In this document: in pieces, positions 45,738-58,002 of the stretch
How the letters are laid out: each line of letters opens with the position of its first letter
Position numbering within the stretch: position 1 is the stretch's first letter
From: Dipteris shenzhenensis
Lineage: Eukaryota > Polypodiophyta > Polypodiopsida > Gleicheniales
NCBI GenBank assembly: GCA_047967505.1
Contig: CM106538.1
Length of the DNA: 64,000 nt
Reading direction: 5' to 3' (one strand)
Notes under the pieces: generated by a model
The model's input: only the letters and a program-made list of their open reading frames with translations
The model's database searches: none
What the model was told of the DNA's origin: nothing
Position numbers and translations under genes: made by a program

Positions 45738-48046
45738 TATGCAGCCTTGCACCCAGCGCTGAAATTGTTGCTCTCCAACTCCAAGAAGAACAATCGTGCA
45801 AGGACAGAGTTGGAGATTTTACTTCTGAAAGAATTGCAAGGAAAGTTGACAGATGGGGAGCGAAGGAGATTGACAAATGTTATCAACAATCCTGAGAAGC
45901 GCGAGATGGGGGACAGCATGGAGATTGACGTATATCTGGCTGGATTTGCAGATCGCTTAAGACCAATAATCAATTTCTCATCTAGTCTTCATGCTTTCTT
46001 TCTTCTTCGCTGATAGTTTTTTGCGCAATCGTTGTTGTTGTCGTCTAATATGCTCTGCAATCAGTAACTAAAATTGCGACTAGCAAGGCACGTTGCTAGA
46101 CGCTAGACGGCGGATACTATAGTATCACCATAGAATCCGCCTCACAGTTTCATCCGTCTTCTCTTTCACATCAAAGTTTATGAGGAGCACTTCATGGACT
46201 GGGTTCGGATGGGACTAGGGCTAGAATGCTCTTTCCATCCTAAGTCCCTTTCTAATCTAGCTAGCCTAAAACGGGACTAAAGTGGTTTTAACCACCACTT
46301 CTCCCACCCTAAACCCATCCTAGACTCCAGGGTTCATACCACCTAGTAGTCTTTGGGTCATTGACAGATTGCTCTTCCCCGCTGCTCAGCGATTGCTGCT
46401 GCTTCGACGATTGCTACTACTCCCGGCTCCCACCTACTCAGAACATAGCGCAGAGTCTATAGCAGAAGGAGGATGTCGTATAAGCTCTAAACGGTGGCGT
46501 CCCTCCCAAATTGTTGCTGCCACTGCCAACAAAGGGCACTTTTATTGTGTCTGCGATTGAGAAACTTCATCAGCGAAGGGGAAGAGGGGAAAGAATCAAA
46601 GTGGTGAGGAGGTCTCCATAGCCACTAATAAAGACCACAATGCACAGGAAACACATGTCGCTATTGTACTAAAGGACGAGATCACGGAGGTGTCATCGTC
46701 GAGGGGGGGGGGTTGCTGCTGCAAGGCGCCTGTGTGTATCTTTCTTGCTATCTCGGGCTGCAAGAATAAGACTTGCACTTGAAGGTCTTTGCTTGGCTAT
46801 TCAAGAGAAGGGCAAATGAGAATAGATTTCATGGCGCCATTGAGAAGGGCAAGTGAGGACGACATTTGAACGACTTTGCTCGGCTATTCTGGAGGTAAGT
46901 GAATCCAACGAAATTGTGGCAAGAAATGAATTTGTCGCCATCTTTGGTAATTAGGGGCATGTGAAGTAGAATGACACTGTGACGTTGTGAGCGTTATACC
47001 TTGGATGGCACATCTGGTGATTTGTCCTGTAGCCATCCTCATCTTGGTGTGTTATCCATGAAGAGCAATCTCATGATCCTTGTTCTAGTGATGGCCACTC
47101 AGTGTGGACAATACCAGTCCACGTTTTTGTGGAGCTGTTGATGTGTTTCAAAGGGAAGCGACTTCATGTTGATATGTTGAAAGTGGTACTGGAAGCACTG
47201 TTTTTTTTCAGCTTGTCCAATTGAGGTGTGTCCTTAATGTGAGCTGCCAATTCCATGTTTTTTTTCAACTTGCCCAAATGAGGTGTGCCCTTAATGTTAG
47301 GCTATTATTGTACTCTTCCTCGTTCATATCATAACTGTAGAAATTTTTCTCTTGGTGACAGGTATTGGATTGCAAGGGAAGCAGGCCTTGTTGAAGAAAA
47401 TTTTGAAGAGGGTTCTACAAAGTTGACAGGTTGGTACCATTTGATGTTGTAAACTTGGATGAGTGTCTAAATTCTGCACAGTATGTTGCAGCCTAGTCAT
47501 GATCATGAACATAGTTATCAGATCTGGCAGCTATTTTTTGGAATGAAAAAAGTGAGCTAAGATGGCAGCTTATGCTTGAGTATTTTTGTGACTGTGTAGA
47601 TGGATGAGAAGGAATGGGCTTCTTTGCAGCAAGATTCTGAGTTCCAAGCTTTTATTAGACAGCCTCGAAGAGCGTTCTCATATCCCAGTTACTTTAATAG
47701 GATGAAAAATGCGCTATCTTGAAAGATTTGGTCCCCCACCATATAAGCCTTCACCTTTATCCTCGTATGTGCCTCCATCCCTATCCTCAAGTGTGAAGTA
47801 GATCTGGGTCATGCAGAGGTACCTCCTGTAGAGTCATCAGCACATCCTAAAGAGACATCGGTACATATGGAGCAGGCCTCAAAGAAAAGAAAGAGAACAA
47901 ACAAGAAAAAGATAGCCAAGGAAGCACACGAGTCCCGTGTTGAGGCTTCCATGGGTGAGGATGTGGAGGGTGTGAAAGGTAAGAGGTATACATATGATGG
48001 ACTTAAAGATTGTATCACACTCCGGTGTGAAATGCAGCCTAAGTTT
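45738..48046 (+). repeat. 2.3-kb tandem repeat, unit 3
   Basis: About 2309 bp. Same order; at its right border (48046) the Myb-like frame continues into single-copy sequence (…KFEQKCTHENLW), showing that unit 3 carries the original downstream junction and that units 1 and 2 are truncated duplicates. Confidence 0.92.
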
Positions 48047-48784
48047 GAGCAGAAGTGCACTCATGAGAACTTGTGGCTTCAAATTGCAATGAAGATGGCA
48101 GCCAACCAAGGGTCACCCCAAAAGAGAGAGAAACAACTACAAAGACAAGTGGATCGTGTGGCACATGCGGTATAACAAAGAGGCAAAGAAAAAGCTGCAC
48201 CAAAGTGGATATGGAGACAAGATGAGGTAGAGGGATCAGATGCCATTGGGTTCGAGGATGACGAGATCCTTGCAGAGATCCATGAGTACATGCATCATCA
48301 TCCAAAGGTTGTGTCACAGGCTAAGCTCCAGAGTGGTGCTGAGGGAGCTACAGGCTCCACTTGTTCTAAGGAGCGGGTTGGTGAGGTATCAAGCCTTGGT
48401 GGGAAGAGAGCAAAGAGAATTTCAGATGGTTTAACAGACTCGGTGGACTCTATGGTTGAGGCCCTTACACATAATGCTTCCTCAACAACAAAAGTGATCG
48501 AGCAAGTCTCCCAAACGTTGTAGAGTCTACCTGCTGTTGCAAATCCAGCGTCCAAAAGTAAAGGGGATGTGGGAAGAGAAATAGACAATAAGGTTTATGA
48601 GTGGCTGGTATCCCTTGGCAAAGAACGCCTTGCCAATTACTTTGCTAAGGCAATGGTGGACTGGGACTGCTTAACTTTACTGGAATTTGAAGACTTGGAG
48701 AAGATGGGTTCACCAATTGGACCTCAGAGATTCATATGGAATGAGTTGAAGAAAATGAAGAACCAACTTGGCTCTACCGGTTGA
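47867..48784 (+). pseudogene. Myb/trihelix-like protein with SAM-like C-terminus
   Basis: The frame starts MEQASKKRKRTNKKKIAKE (basic nuclear-localisation-like stretch), then YDGLKDCITLRCEMQPKFE and ENLWLQIAMKMAANQG, resembling a trihelix/Myb-like DNA-binding domain. TAA at 48173 and TAG at 48521 interrupt the same frame, and a frameshift near 48130 hides KDKWIVWHMRYNKEAKKKL, the expected end of that domain. The C-terminus (VYEWLVSLGKERLANYFAKA, LLEFEDLEKMG) fits a SAM domain. PIF/Harbinger elements carry such a Myb-like partner protein beside the transposase. It could instead be a host transcription factor fragment. Confidence 0.55.
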
Positions 48785-48789
48785 TAGCA

Positions 48790-50685
48790 GGACATGGAAA
48801 TAGGCAGAGTTTAAACCCAGCATAGTAGCATCTATGAGATGTCAAAGATGGAGCTCTACAATGTAGTTGCATGCATACATGAGGGTGCATTTTTCATATG
48901 CAATTTGAACTATTTTTGTGTAATATGCTTCATGGCATTTTGTGTGTCCCATCAGTGGATCTGTTGTATATATCACATGGTATTTTGGACTTGCATCATA
49001 TGACATGGACTTTACGTATGTCATTTTTGGACCTGCAACACGACATGAAATATGTTACATGGCATTTTGTATGTCTCTTTATCAGATCTATTGAATATAT
49101 CACATCGTATTTTGGACCTACAATATATGACATGAATTTTGATTGCAATATGTTATCGTATTTTCTGTGTAGTCTGTTATTTCTGCCCACATAATTGTTC
49201 TTCCATTTGGGAACTTCCATTTGAGCAGTAGTGTGTAAAGGCAACCAAGTCCCTTCTGTAATGTGTAGTGCTCATAACGCTTTGGTGTTGTCAACTGTGA
49301 ATGCAAATGTAACACTTTCAACTAATGAGCATTTCCCTATCATCTTGGAGATAAATTTGTATATGGGCAGCACTTATGCTTTAGTGCTGCAGTACACGGG
49401 GATTGAAAAAAAGAGTTGCAGCAAATGGATTGCTGTGGACATGGCCTTGCACGAAGCTTGCTCCCATTGATGTGTAGGGCCTTGCACACTCTATGGCAGT
49501 CTTTTAATCATCCTAACTCTCTCTCTCTCTGCCTCATCATTTAATCAGCTCAAAGTTAGAGCTGACATTCCATGTGTTGTAAAGCATTTAAGGTGGACAG
49601 TTATGTCCTGAAGTGGCAACACTCATCAACATGCGAGAATTATAATTTATAATTCTCATGCCCTAAACTCCTTCAGATCAATAATTATCATTTATGACAC
49701 TTGCTCCTTTGGGTAACAGCTTGAAAAAATACGTTGACTATAGTATGCCATGCTTTCACTGGCCATAATGGAATCTATCATGATATTTTGTATGTTACAT
49801 TGATCTAATGGAATATATCACATGGAATATTATCATTGCATTTTGTATGTCCCATGATCAATTTTAGTTGATTCTAGGTTGTAGCTGTCATCACGATTTT
49901 CACAAGAAAATATATTACATTTAAAATATAACCTTGCTCTACTACATACATGCTCAATGTAAAATAATACCTCTTAATAAGTAATGTAGATGGAGTGCTA
50001 TTAGGGATGAAATGGATTAGCAATTTCTAGTCATTTGTTCGAATTATAGGTGCTTGGTCATTCGTTTAAAGCTTTTTATAAACTGTTATGATCAAAATTT
50101 TAAATTTACCACATTAATATTTGCTAATGATATTAGCTGCCCTCTGCATATCATAAACCAATTGGAAGTTAAACCAAATTAAGGAAATTAAACTAGTTGA
50201 AAGTCAGATAATAAACTAATTTCAGTATGGCATTCTCAATCTGCAACAACTAATAAGCTATTTGCACTGGCCACAACCTTGCAAACTAAATTTCATCTTT
50301 CAATACACTCCAATATGGAACTCATGGAAAATGGCTCCCATGCCTTGAGTAATGATATCGTCCTATTTTCATGAGTAGGCCAAAGGCAATTTTTAGTTCT
50401 TGGCATGTGCGCTTCCCTCTTGAACTTGGAGCCTTGAGAATTGTTAAAGATATCACCTTGGCAGCTACATGGAAGATATCGTTTGTTTCATTGGCATGAT
50501 TCTAAAACTTGCAAAGCTGATCCTTCTTCTTACAATGAGACTTTGGGCCAAGCTACCCCTCCACATATATCACTGGAGAAAAGTGTATCTAAACAGCCAC
50601 CAAAACACTTGAGTACTGGTTGCAGTGGAAAGCGATTTGCTTAAGCTGAAAATTATCACTTCAAATCAATTCCATTACAGCCAAA
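48790..50685. other. No gene recognised; ATATATCACATGG repeats and one palindrome
   Basis: The phrase GGCATTTTGT-TGTC...ATATATCACATGGTATTTTGGAC recurs with divergence at about 48928, 49058 and 49800, suggesting an old tandem repeat. GAGAATTATAA and TTATAATTCTC form perfect 11-bp arms with a 1-base centre at 49635-49657. No coding region seen. Confidence 0.6.
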
Positions 50686-50689
50686 GATA

Positions 50690-51720
50690 TAGCCCACCTA
50701 CATCGTAAGCAGTAAGCTGGGCATATCCTGCCATTAGTGCACCCCATGAAACAACATCACGATGTGAGATCTTGTCAAATGTGTCTCACAACCCCTTTCT
50801 AGCAATCATTGAGTGTCTTTCTCTGCCCTTGTCTATGGATCCTTTGCCGCCACAAGCCTTCAAGCTGCAAACAAATCACATCCTGCCATTAGTGCAGTCC
50901 ATGAGTCTACCTCATCTTGAACTGGTAGCTATGCTTCCTATGCTTCTGCAAGTGAGCTAGATTTGGCAACCCAATGCTTCATCACCAAGCCCCAGCTCGG
51001 CACATCCTGCCATTAGTGCAGTCCATAAGACCTTATCTCAAACTAGTAGCTATGCTTCCTGTGCTTCTACAAGTGAGCTAGATTTGGAATACATATCCAC
51101 CAAGATTCTGCCAACAGTAAGACGTTTTTCCAGCCCCTTCCTGGAAATCTCAACATGTATGTCTCGGCCCTTGTCTATGGCTCCTAGGGTGCCACAAGAT
51201 TCCAAGCTGCAAACAAATGTGACACCATTTGGAGAAAGACCTACTTTCATTTGTTCCGGACAGTTTAGTGCTTGTGTATAAGGTCAAAGAAGTGAAGTAC
51301 GTCACTACAAACCCATGCTATCCATATGATGCATTCATGGCATTTCATGTGCTTGTGTCCAATCTCTAGTACTCTACCCTGCATAAAATCATTGCAAAAC
51401 CTTGCTTGGTACATAAGATCAAAGAAGTGAAGTGCATCACTATAAACCCATGCTGTCCATATGATGTTAAGCATGGCATTCCATTTGTTTGTGTTCAAGC
51501 TCTACCCTGCATAAAACCACTGCAAAACCTTGCTTGGTGGACAAGATCAAAGAAGTGAAGTGCATCATTGTAAACCCATGCTGTCCCATGTGATGTGATC
51601 ATGGCATTCCATGCATTTGTGTCCCTCTTTAACTATTCAATTATGTCTGAAGCTTTCTTCATCCTTTTCTTTTGCAAGAAAAGATCAGCCATGTTGTCTC
51701 AAATTTTTTCTGCATCCATA
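50690..51720 (-). pseudogene. PPR gene fragments (PLS class)
   Basis: Minus-strand pieces of organelle RNA-processing pentatricopeptide proteins. They include FVCSLKACGGKGSIDKGRE and DVVSWGALMAGYAQ (about 50690-50885), PNGVTFVCSLESCGTLGAI with VDMYSKSSSLVEAQE (51050-51250), and repeated NAWNAMITS...YNDALHFFDL (51280-51640). Pieces are in several frames, duplicated and out of order, so this is debris, not a gene. The style (DKGREIH, VDMYSKC-like) is that of the large PPR families of seedless plants. Confidence 0.7.
51281..51640. repeat. Three tandem repeats of about 130 bp
   Basis: Units start at 51281, 51416 and 51544 (AAGRTCAAAGAAGTGAAGT). Each encodes on the minus strand NAM...WVYSDALHFFDL, a PPR-like segment, with 85-90% identity. 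Confidence 0.85.
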
Positions 51721-51803
51721 TTAGTGTGACGTTGAGATTCTTGTAGTGGTGTGGAACCCATAGCCATAGCAAGAAAGGATGCTTCTGTACTGAGAGTTTC
51801 AGC

Positions 51804-52986
51804 TCACGAGTCATCAATTCTAGCCTCCACAATAGCTAACTCAATTGCAATTGACTGCTCTAAATGAGACCTCCCTTGGCATCTTTGCAAGCAAGCATCC
51901 TTAACAGCATTCATAGTGATTCTAGCTTCTTCAAGCCATGCCAGATCTTCTGGCTCATTCCTAGATAAGAACATGTTGTGAAGTGTGCAACATGTGCCCA
52001 CCATCATGACACTAGTGTGAAGATCAACCTCCATTCTTTTAAGCAATATCCTAAATCTTGATTTCAGCCTCCCAAAAGCTACCTCAATGCAAATGCGTGT
52101 GGAGCTTGATGCATAATTGAAGGCTCTTTGAGCAGGCTCAAGGTTTCCCTTATTTTGCGTATATGGGCACATCAACCAAGCCTTTGGAGGTGCAAAGGCC
52201 GTCCGTACCTGCAATGATCCAATACCCATTTCCATCAATGAGGCCATCTTCAGCTCGCTTATGTATCCGTGACAAGGCTAATGCCCTAGAGTCATGAAGG
52301 CTCCCACACAGTCTTGCATCTATATCCAAGAAGTAGAGGTCCATGTCTACTGCTGCCATAAGAATTATTGAATGGAACTGCTTGTAATTGTAATAGTCTG
52401 CACCATGTAGACTAGGTTTTTGTATGGGAATGTGGCATCCATCGACTGAAGCAATGACTCTCGGAAACCCTCTAAAGGCCTCAAATTTCTCAGAGATCTT
52501 GCATGCCTGCTCACCTATTGGCCACGAGATGTAGATATCTGTCCAATGCTTGGCAATTATTTTCATTCCTAGGTGCACAATCTTGTTGACAGTTGTTTGA
52601 CCATACAGAAATGTTTGACCAATGAAGCTTTCAGAGTCACCATGTGCCAACCTCCATAAAAATATGGCTACCCTTCGACGCAGAGAGATAACTCTCCAAT
52701 TAGGTGCTACTTGATCACCCTCCAGCCCATAGGGTTGAAAAACTGTAAAGCATAACCACTCAAAGGTATCTCTAGTGCATCTTAAATCTCTCCAAAATTG
52801 TTCTGGACCATAAAGCGGTAAAATCGAGGTATCCCAAGTGTCTGTGTAGCAAAGCAGTAAATCCTTCACCCAATTCCGTTGATGCCTTGCATGTCTTCCT
52901 GCCTTGATTTTTTGCACAAGCAAAGAAACAATTTGTGTTCTCTGCAAATGCAACATGCAAAAAAACAGAAGCAGCTGCAGTAGCAA
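51804..52986 (-). pseudogene. PIF/Harbinger transposase (DDE_Tnp_4 / HARBI1-like)
   Basis: Two minus-strand frames form one transposase. Frame 52150-52986 contains FEWLCFTVFQPYG, LRRRVAIFLWRLAHG, FPRVIASVDGCHIPIQKPS (first Asp) and DARLCGSLHDSRALALS (second Asp). Frame 51804-52247 contains WLMCPYTQNKGNLEPAQRAF, CIEVAFGRLKSRFRIL (catalytic Glu) and CCTLHNMFLSRNE. A small frameshift at about 52200-52225 separates them (GYWIIAG-). All three catalytic residues survive. Cut-and-paste transposition in the nucleus is the family role; domesticated relatives exist. It lies convergent to the Myb-like frame at 47867. Confidence 0.88.
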
Positions 52987-52999
52987 GTGAACTTAATCC

Positions 53000-55090
53000 T
53001 CATCAAGAACATCATCCATGTCTCTTCTCTTAGGTGACTTCTTGCTCAAAAAAGCATTGCCTTCACGTTTTGGAGTATGCTGCCAGCAGGCTCAAATCAG
53101 ATTGGATCTATGCTCTGAGACTCAGATCAGATTACTTAATTCAAATTGTGCAACAGTGTGAATAAAATAAATGGTAGACAAGTCGACAATCACCACATGT
53201 TTTGGACTATACCTTATGTAACTCGTTATCCATCACTAATCATTGGTAGTACACAACCTCTCCTGATAGATTTCCCTCATTCATCACTGCTCATCGCTAA
53301 CCTCTACTGATAGATTGCTCTCATCCATTGCTAGTACCCAACCTCGTGTTGATAGATTGCTCTCATTTAAGCTTTCTATAGGACTTTGCCCAATTGCATA
53401 CCCTCTGTTCACAATCGCCCATTATCCTTTTTGGCAAGCTTAATCCGACAACAGGAAGGGTCTTCCTTTCCTTGCTATGTGGCACCCTTCTCTTTAAAAA
53501 TATAGAGAAGAGATGTAAGAGTTGCAGTGGAGCTTTGCCGTCCTTTCTTGTTAAAAAAAGCTCTGATTTCTGACATCTCCCCTCCCCTCATGACCACTCC
53601 TCTTCCTCCTCCAATTGTTCACAGCAGCCCCCCCATCTCCATCACCTTCAACCCCCCCCCCCTCATTGTTGCTGCTGTAATAGCTTAGCACGCTCTCCTC
53701 TTCCACCCATTTGCTGCCCAACATGGAAAACCTCCTTTCAATCTCTTGTGGCTATCCCCAAACCGAGCTGAGTTTCAGGACACAGATAAATCTCTCCACG
53801 ATGCAATGAGAATGCAGATAGATTGGCTCTTGGGAACATCTGCACTACAAGACAAATCATGTGGAGAGGGAATGCCCAAAAGCCCAGAATCCTCTCAAAT
53901 CCGAAGCAACAAAGCAAGCAAGGAAGGAAGGCATATGATGAGAAAACTAGACACAAGCTCTAAAGCAGTAGCAGTAGAACTCAGAGCCAGCCTACAGACC
54001 TCTCTGAGTTGCAAATGTGAACATCTGCCCAGTTTACTGTTGGTCCTTCCTGTCGTCTCTTGCATGCTCCTCACGCATCACACCTTGTTCATCCTCGAGC
54101 TTACTAACATCAGAGCCCGTGGTGGCTTCTCCTTTTTCCCTCATGCCACTTGTAGCCCTGCTATTCCTTGAAGCTTGAGTGGTGATTTGAGAGGAGTTTG
54201 AACATCTCTTTTGGCTGTGTTTGCTCGCGGCATCTCCTACATTGTCTTCCATAATAGCTCGACATTGATTTGTGTCATGAAATGGATTCACAATCTTCAG
54301 TGGCTTCTGCTCGACATTGATGAACCTCTAGCAAGGGCTCTTTAGCAGAAATTTTCCTCACAGCCAGCCTCATTTCTTTGGAGCTTGCATTTCATTTGGG
54401 TGTCCTTCTCAGTTGCAGATTTTCTCTAGCAGGCTACCAAGGAGTATTATGCTATTGTTCAAAAGCTCATCTTCTGTTGTGTTGCGTCTTAATGAGCGCA
54501 TCTTCGTATCATGCACTCCAACAAATGCTTCTATAGACGATTAATCAGATGAATGGCCTCTGTTTCTCAGAAATGCCTCTATTCATTGATGCACTGCCTT
54601 GCAAAAGACAGAATCTGAAGCTTTATCTCTCTGAGCAATTTTTTGACGTTGCTGGCCGTGTTTGACATTCTCTACTTGTGGCAACCTCTCCAGGTTTAGC
54701 TCTTCTCCCACATCCCCACCCACATCCCCATTCCCTTTTGCATCCCTTCTTGTCTAGCCTATTCCCAAATCGACAGTGGAGCTTTGCCACCCTTTCTTGC
54801 TCAAAAAAGCTCTGATTTCTACACAAGACAACCGAAGCTGGAAGGCGCTGGCCGTAAGTCTATATTTCTCTCCAGACTCCAAGCTCAGTAGCGACTTCAT
54901 CGTGGGTGCTTTACAATGTTGCTGGAGGACTTCCGTGTTCGTGGGTCTGGAGGACTTCGTGTTCGAGGGTGTGCTCCGGACTTCCGTGTTCGTTGGGTTA
55001 ACTCTGGCTTAACCTTAACCCAATGACTCTTATCACATGCATTCACAGGGTTTAGAAAGGGAATGCCTTTTTTGTTTGACACGTCAGCAG
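53000..55090. other. No gene recognised; 47-bp duplication
   Basis: AGTGGAGCTTTGCC...CTCTGATTTCT occurs at 53525-53571 and again at 54774-54820, offset 1249 bp. A C-run at 53649-53659 and short open frames (53746-54171) without recognised domains. Near 54910-54990 the word GGACTTCCGTGTTCG recurs about every 30 bp. Confidence 0.6.
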
Positions 55091-55094
55091 AAAT

Positions 55095-55205
55095 AGGATG
55101 GGGAAAAGTGTTTAAATTCCCATCCTAAACCAGTCCATGTGCTAAGCCCCATATGGGCCTTAGCACATGGATGGGGTTTACGATGGGAATCTTTTTGTCA
55201 TGATT
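55095..55205. repeat. Foldback sequence
   Basis: CCCATCCTAAACC...CCATGTGCTAAG and its near complement meet at CCCATATGGG, giving an imperfect palindrome of about 100 bp. The same words (CCCATCCTA, CCATGTGCTAAGCCCC) recur at 55510-55550. It may be a MITE or a transposon end. Confidence 0.6.
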
Positions 55206-55559
55206 ACTCCCATCCTACACCAAGTGGTCTAGGATGGATTTAGGCAAGGAGTAGTCACTTTTTCTCCCATCTTGGACCATGGTCTCTAGACCCTGGCACC
55301 CAGAATGGGTTTCCTTTTTTTAGGGATTCAAAAAACATGGAATGATGACATGTATCCTTGTCCCCACGTGGTCCCCACCTTCTAAACACATGAAATGATA
55401 CCATGTGCCTCTTCCTCCTAAACCCATCCCTAGTTCTTTTTTTGTTAGTACATGGTGGGATGGGAATAGGATAGAAATATGCATGGGACTACCTCGGACC
55501 AGCTTTTCCCATTCCCATCCTATTTCTTCCCATGTGCTAAGCCCCATAGTCGAAGTGCT

Positions 55560-57180
55560 CCTCGTGAACTTTACTAGCTTCTCAAAGCTTTTCGTGGCTG
55601 AACATAAATGCTTTTCAAGTAACTTATGCTTAGAAAGCTTTTTGTGGCTTACACTTTTCAATTTCAAAGTTTATGGCTTTTTTAGTTGAACCACGTGTCG
55701 CAATCCTACATGATGTTGGTGAAGATCTAACGGGGTGATTGTAACAAGTCATGCAATCATGGCTTGATGATGACGATTTGTTCTTCCATGTGACTTGATG
55801 CTTTATGTGTGGATGCCATGTTCTGTGCATGCACTTGTGCTTTTGGCTTGCTTTTTGCGTTCATGCATTGCTTTTCCATTTGTTGCAAAGGTCTTACCAT
55901 TTGATTTCTTTCAATATTGGTAGTGTCTAATTGCTAATAATGATTTTGATTTGACAAGTGCGTAGAGCTCGAAAAGACATTCACTTTTCCTTTTTGAAGC
56001 ATGTGCAAATTCTTCTTGGATTACAAGTTACACCTTGTCGAAGTTTCTGTGAAGAAGAGGGACAATTGATGATGTGGCATAGGGGTTCATATGCAAAATT
56101 CCAAACTATGCTTGGGAGGGGCTGTGTGTGCGCTTAGATGGCACTTAACTAACCTTGAACTTAAATCTAACCATGGTTTAGTGTGGGTTGAGTTGACCAG
56201 ACATGGTTCACTTAACCATTGACTAAGGTAGAGTTAAATGTAACCATAGTAAAGTCTTATCTTGCCGCGTGGCAATTTTTTTGAGACCTTGGAGACTTTG
56301 TGGATGGAAAGAGGCTTCAGAGATGACGATGTGGCCTGGGCGACGCGGCTGATTGGAAGCGTCCGACTGTTTGGTGCAGTGTTCTTTTGGCAAGGTGTTG
56401 GCTATGGAGCTGCTCATTGGCGCTGGAACGTAAAAGACATAGTTGAGGATGGAGCAACCACGGGTGCTACTGGAGCTATGACGAGCTCGTAGGAGCCATT
56501 GCCTTAGAGGAAAATTTGCTCTTGCTTTGTGTTTTAATTCCTTACGTTTCCTAGCCTTTCCTAGCTGTTTGAATCGTCTTAAAGCGTAATGGACTATGAA
56601 ACTTTTCACCTTTCATATCAAGTGTAGAGAAGGTCAATATGTGTGAACCGGTCGAGATATTGATTGCAAACTGCAAGCAGTAGTAACCGCAGGTATGAGA
56701 ATTGTTGGCTCCCCTTGCTCGCCGAGCATGGCCCCTACACTAGCAGAGGACTTTCACATATTCCGCCTCTGGACTGCACTTGATGGCCTTGACAGTAGCG
56801 TTCTACTTCTTCATGCCACTGCTAGCCTCCATTCCGGCATGGGCAGTTGGGCCATCGATGATACTAGTTGAAGCGATGATGATGAAGGCAATGGTTTTGC
56901 ATAGAGGTTCTTGCAGATGAGTCAGTTGCTACTAAAGAGCTTGGTTGTTGGGCAGTAGGAGGCAGTTGGCTGCTTTGAGACGATAGCTTGATGGAGGCAT
57001 AGAGCATAATGGCTGGTCTGTAATAGGCTGTAGGCAATTAATAAGACTAGTAGCAAAACAAAGACTAATGTCTCCTAATTTCTCAATGGCCCCTAAGACG
57101 AAAAGGAGATTTCTGAAAGAGTAGCCCTTTATTCATTAGCTTTTAACATTAATCTTCCTTAATTTAACTTTCCCCTATCT
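55560..57180. other. No gene recognised
   Basis: AT-rich with short open frames on both strands (for example 56223-56609 minus, 56262-56492 plus), none with a recognisable domain. Confidence 0.55.
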
Positions 57181-57204
57181 AATGGGTACTTATAAAGTAC
57201 ATTA

Positions 57205-58002
57205 AAATGCTTTTAGATGGCTCACTAATGCCCATAACTACATGTTCTCTAATATTACTGGCCTCATCACCAAACTGCTTAATGCTCTTGATTGTGGTAT
57301 CCAAGAATATATGGATAGACTTCATAAAGATATTTTGGCTGCTTTAACTTGAGTCCACACTAATGCCTATTAGATTATCCACAACCAATATGACTTCTTC
57401 ATTAATTTACGGAAACATATTTTCTCAGTTTTTACCTTTGACATTATGTCTTGCTATGAAGCTATTCCTCACCAAGGGAGTAATAGCCTTATTGATTCTC
57501 TCCAAAATTTTATAAAAACACAAACTTACAGCTATCTTGGTTTCAAAAAATCTAGAAAATAGTTTGTGTTGACTAAGAAAAATAAAGAGTATACTATTAC
57601 TTTTAAAGAGTGTACTATTAATTTTAAAGAAAAATAAAGAGTGTACTGTTAATTTTAAATATTTCATTAATCTTAACCTCTTTACTTTAGACAATTGCTT
57701 TACCAAGCTTGGTGATACACCTTTTACAAACCAAGGGTATCTCCATGGGATATTCTTGTTCTCCACTTCGGTGCAACTTATAACTTGCTTGGTTTGAATT
57801 ACAATTTATTCTTAAATTGTCAAAACTTCAAGAAATCGAAAAGCGTAAAGCATTCTATTTATCAAGTCATTTCATTGATGATTTAATTTTTATTAATAAT
57901 GACCTTATTGTGAATTGCCTTTCCCTTAACAGATCCATTGACCAAGCGGATCCATTGAGTATTTAGTACCCATTAGATATCCTTGCTATCAAACCCACTT
58001 AT
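57205..58002 (+). pseudogene. Reverse transcriptase remnant, 5' part (possibly Penelope-like)
   Basis: Reading through several frames the plus strand gives FRWLTNAHNYMFSNITGL, then VFTFDIMSCYEAIPHQG (an RT motif A region with its Asp), GYLHGIFL, and ELQFILKL...FYLSSHFIDDLIFINNDLI, where FIDD is the catalytic motif C, then YPLDILAIKPTY. I relate it to a reverse transcriptase family of green algae and seedless plants, which I place tentatively near Penelope-like elements. It is not Copia, Gypsy or L1. Stops and frameshifts make it a pseudogene. Element C is inserted right after KPTY. Confidence 0.55.
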
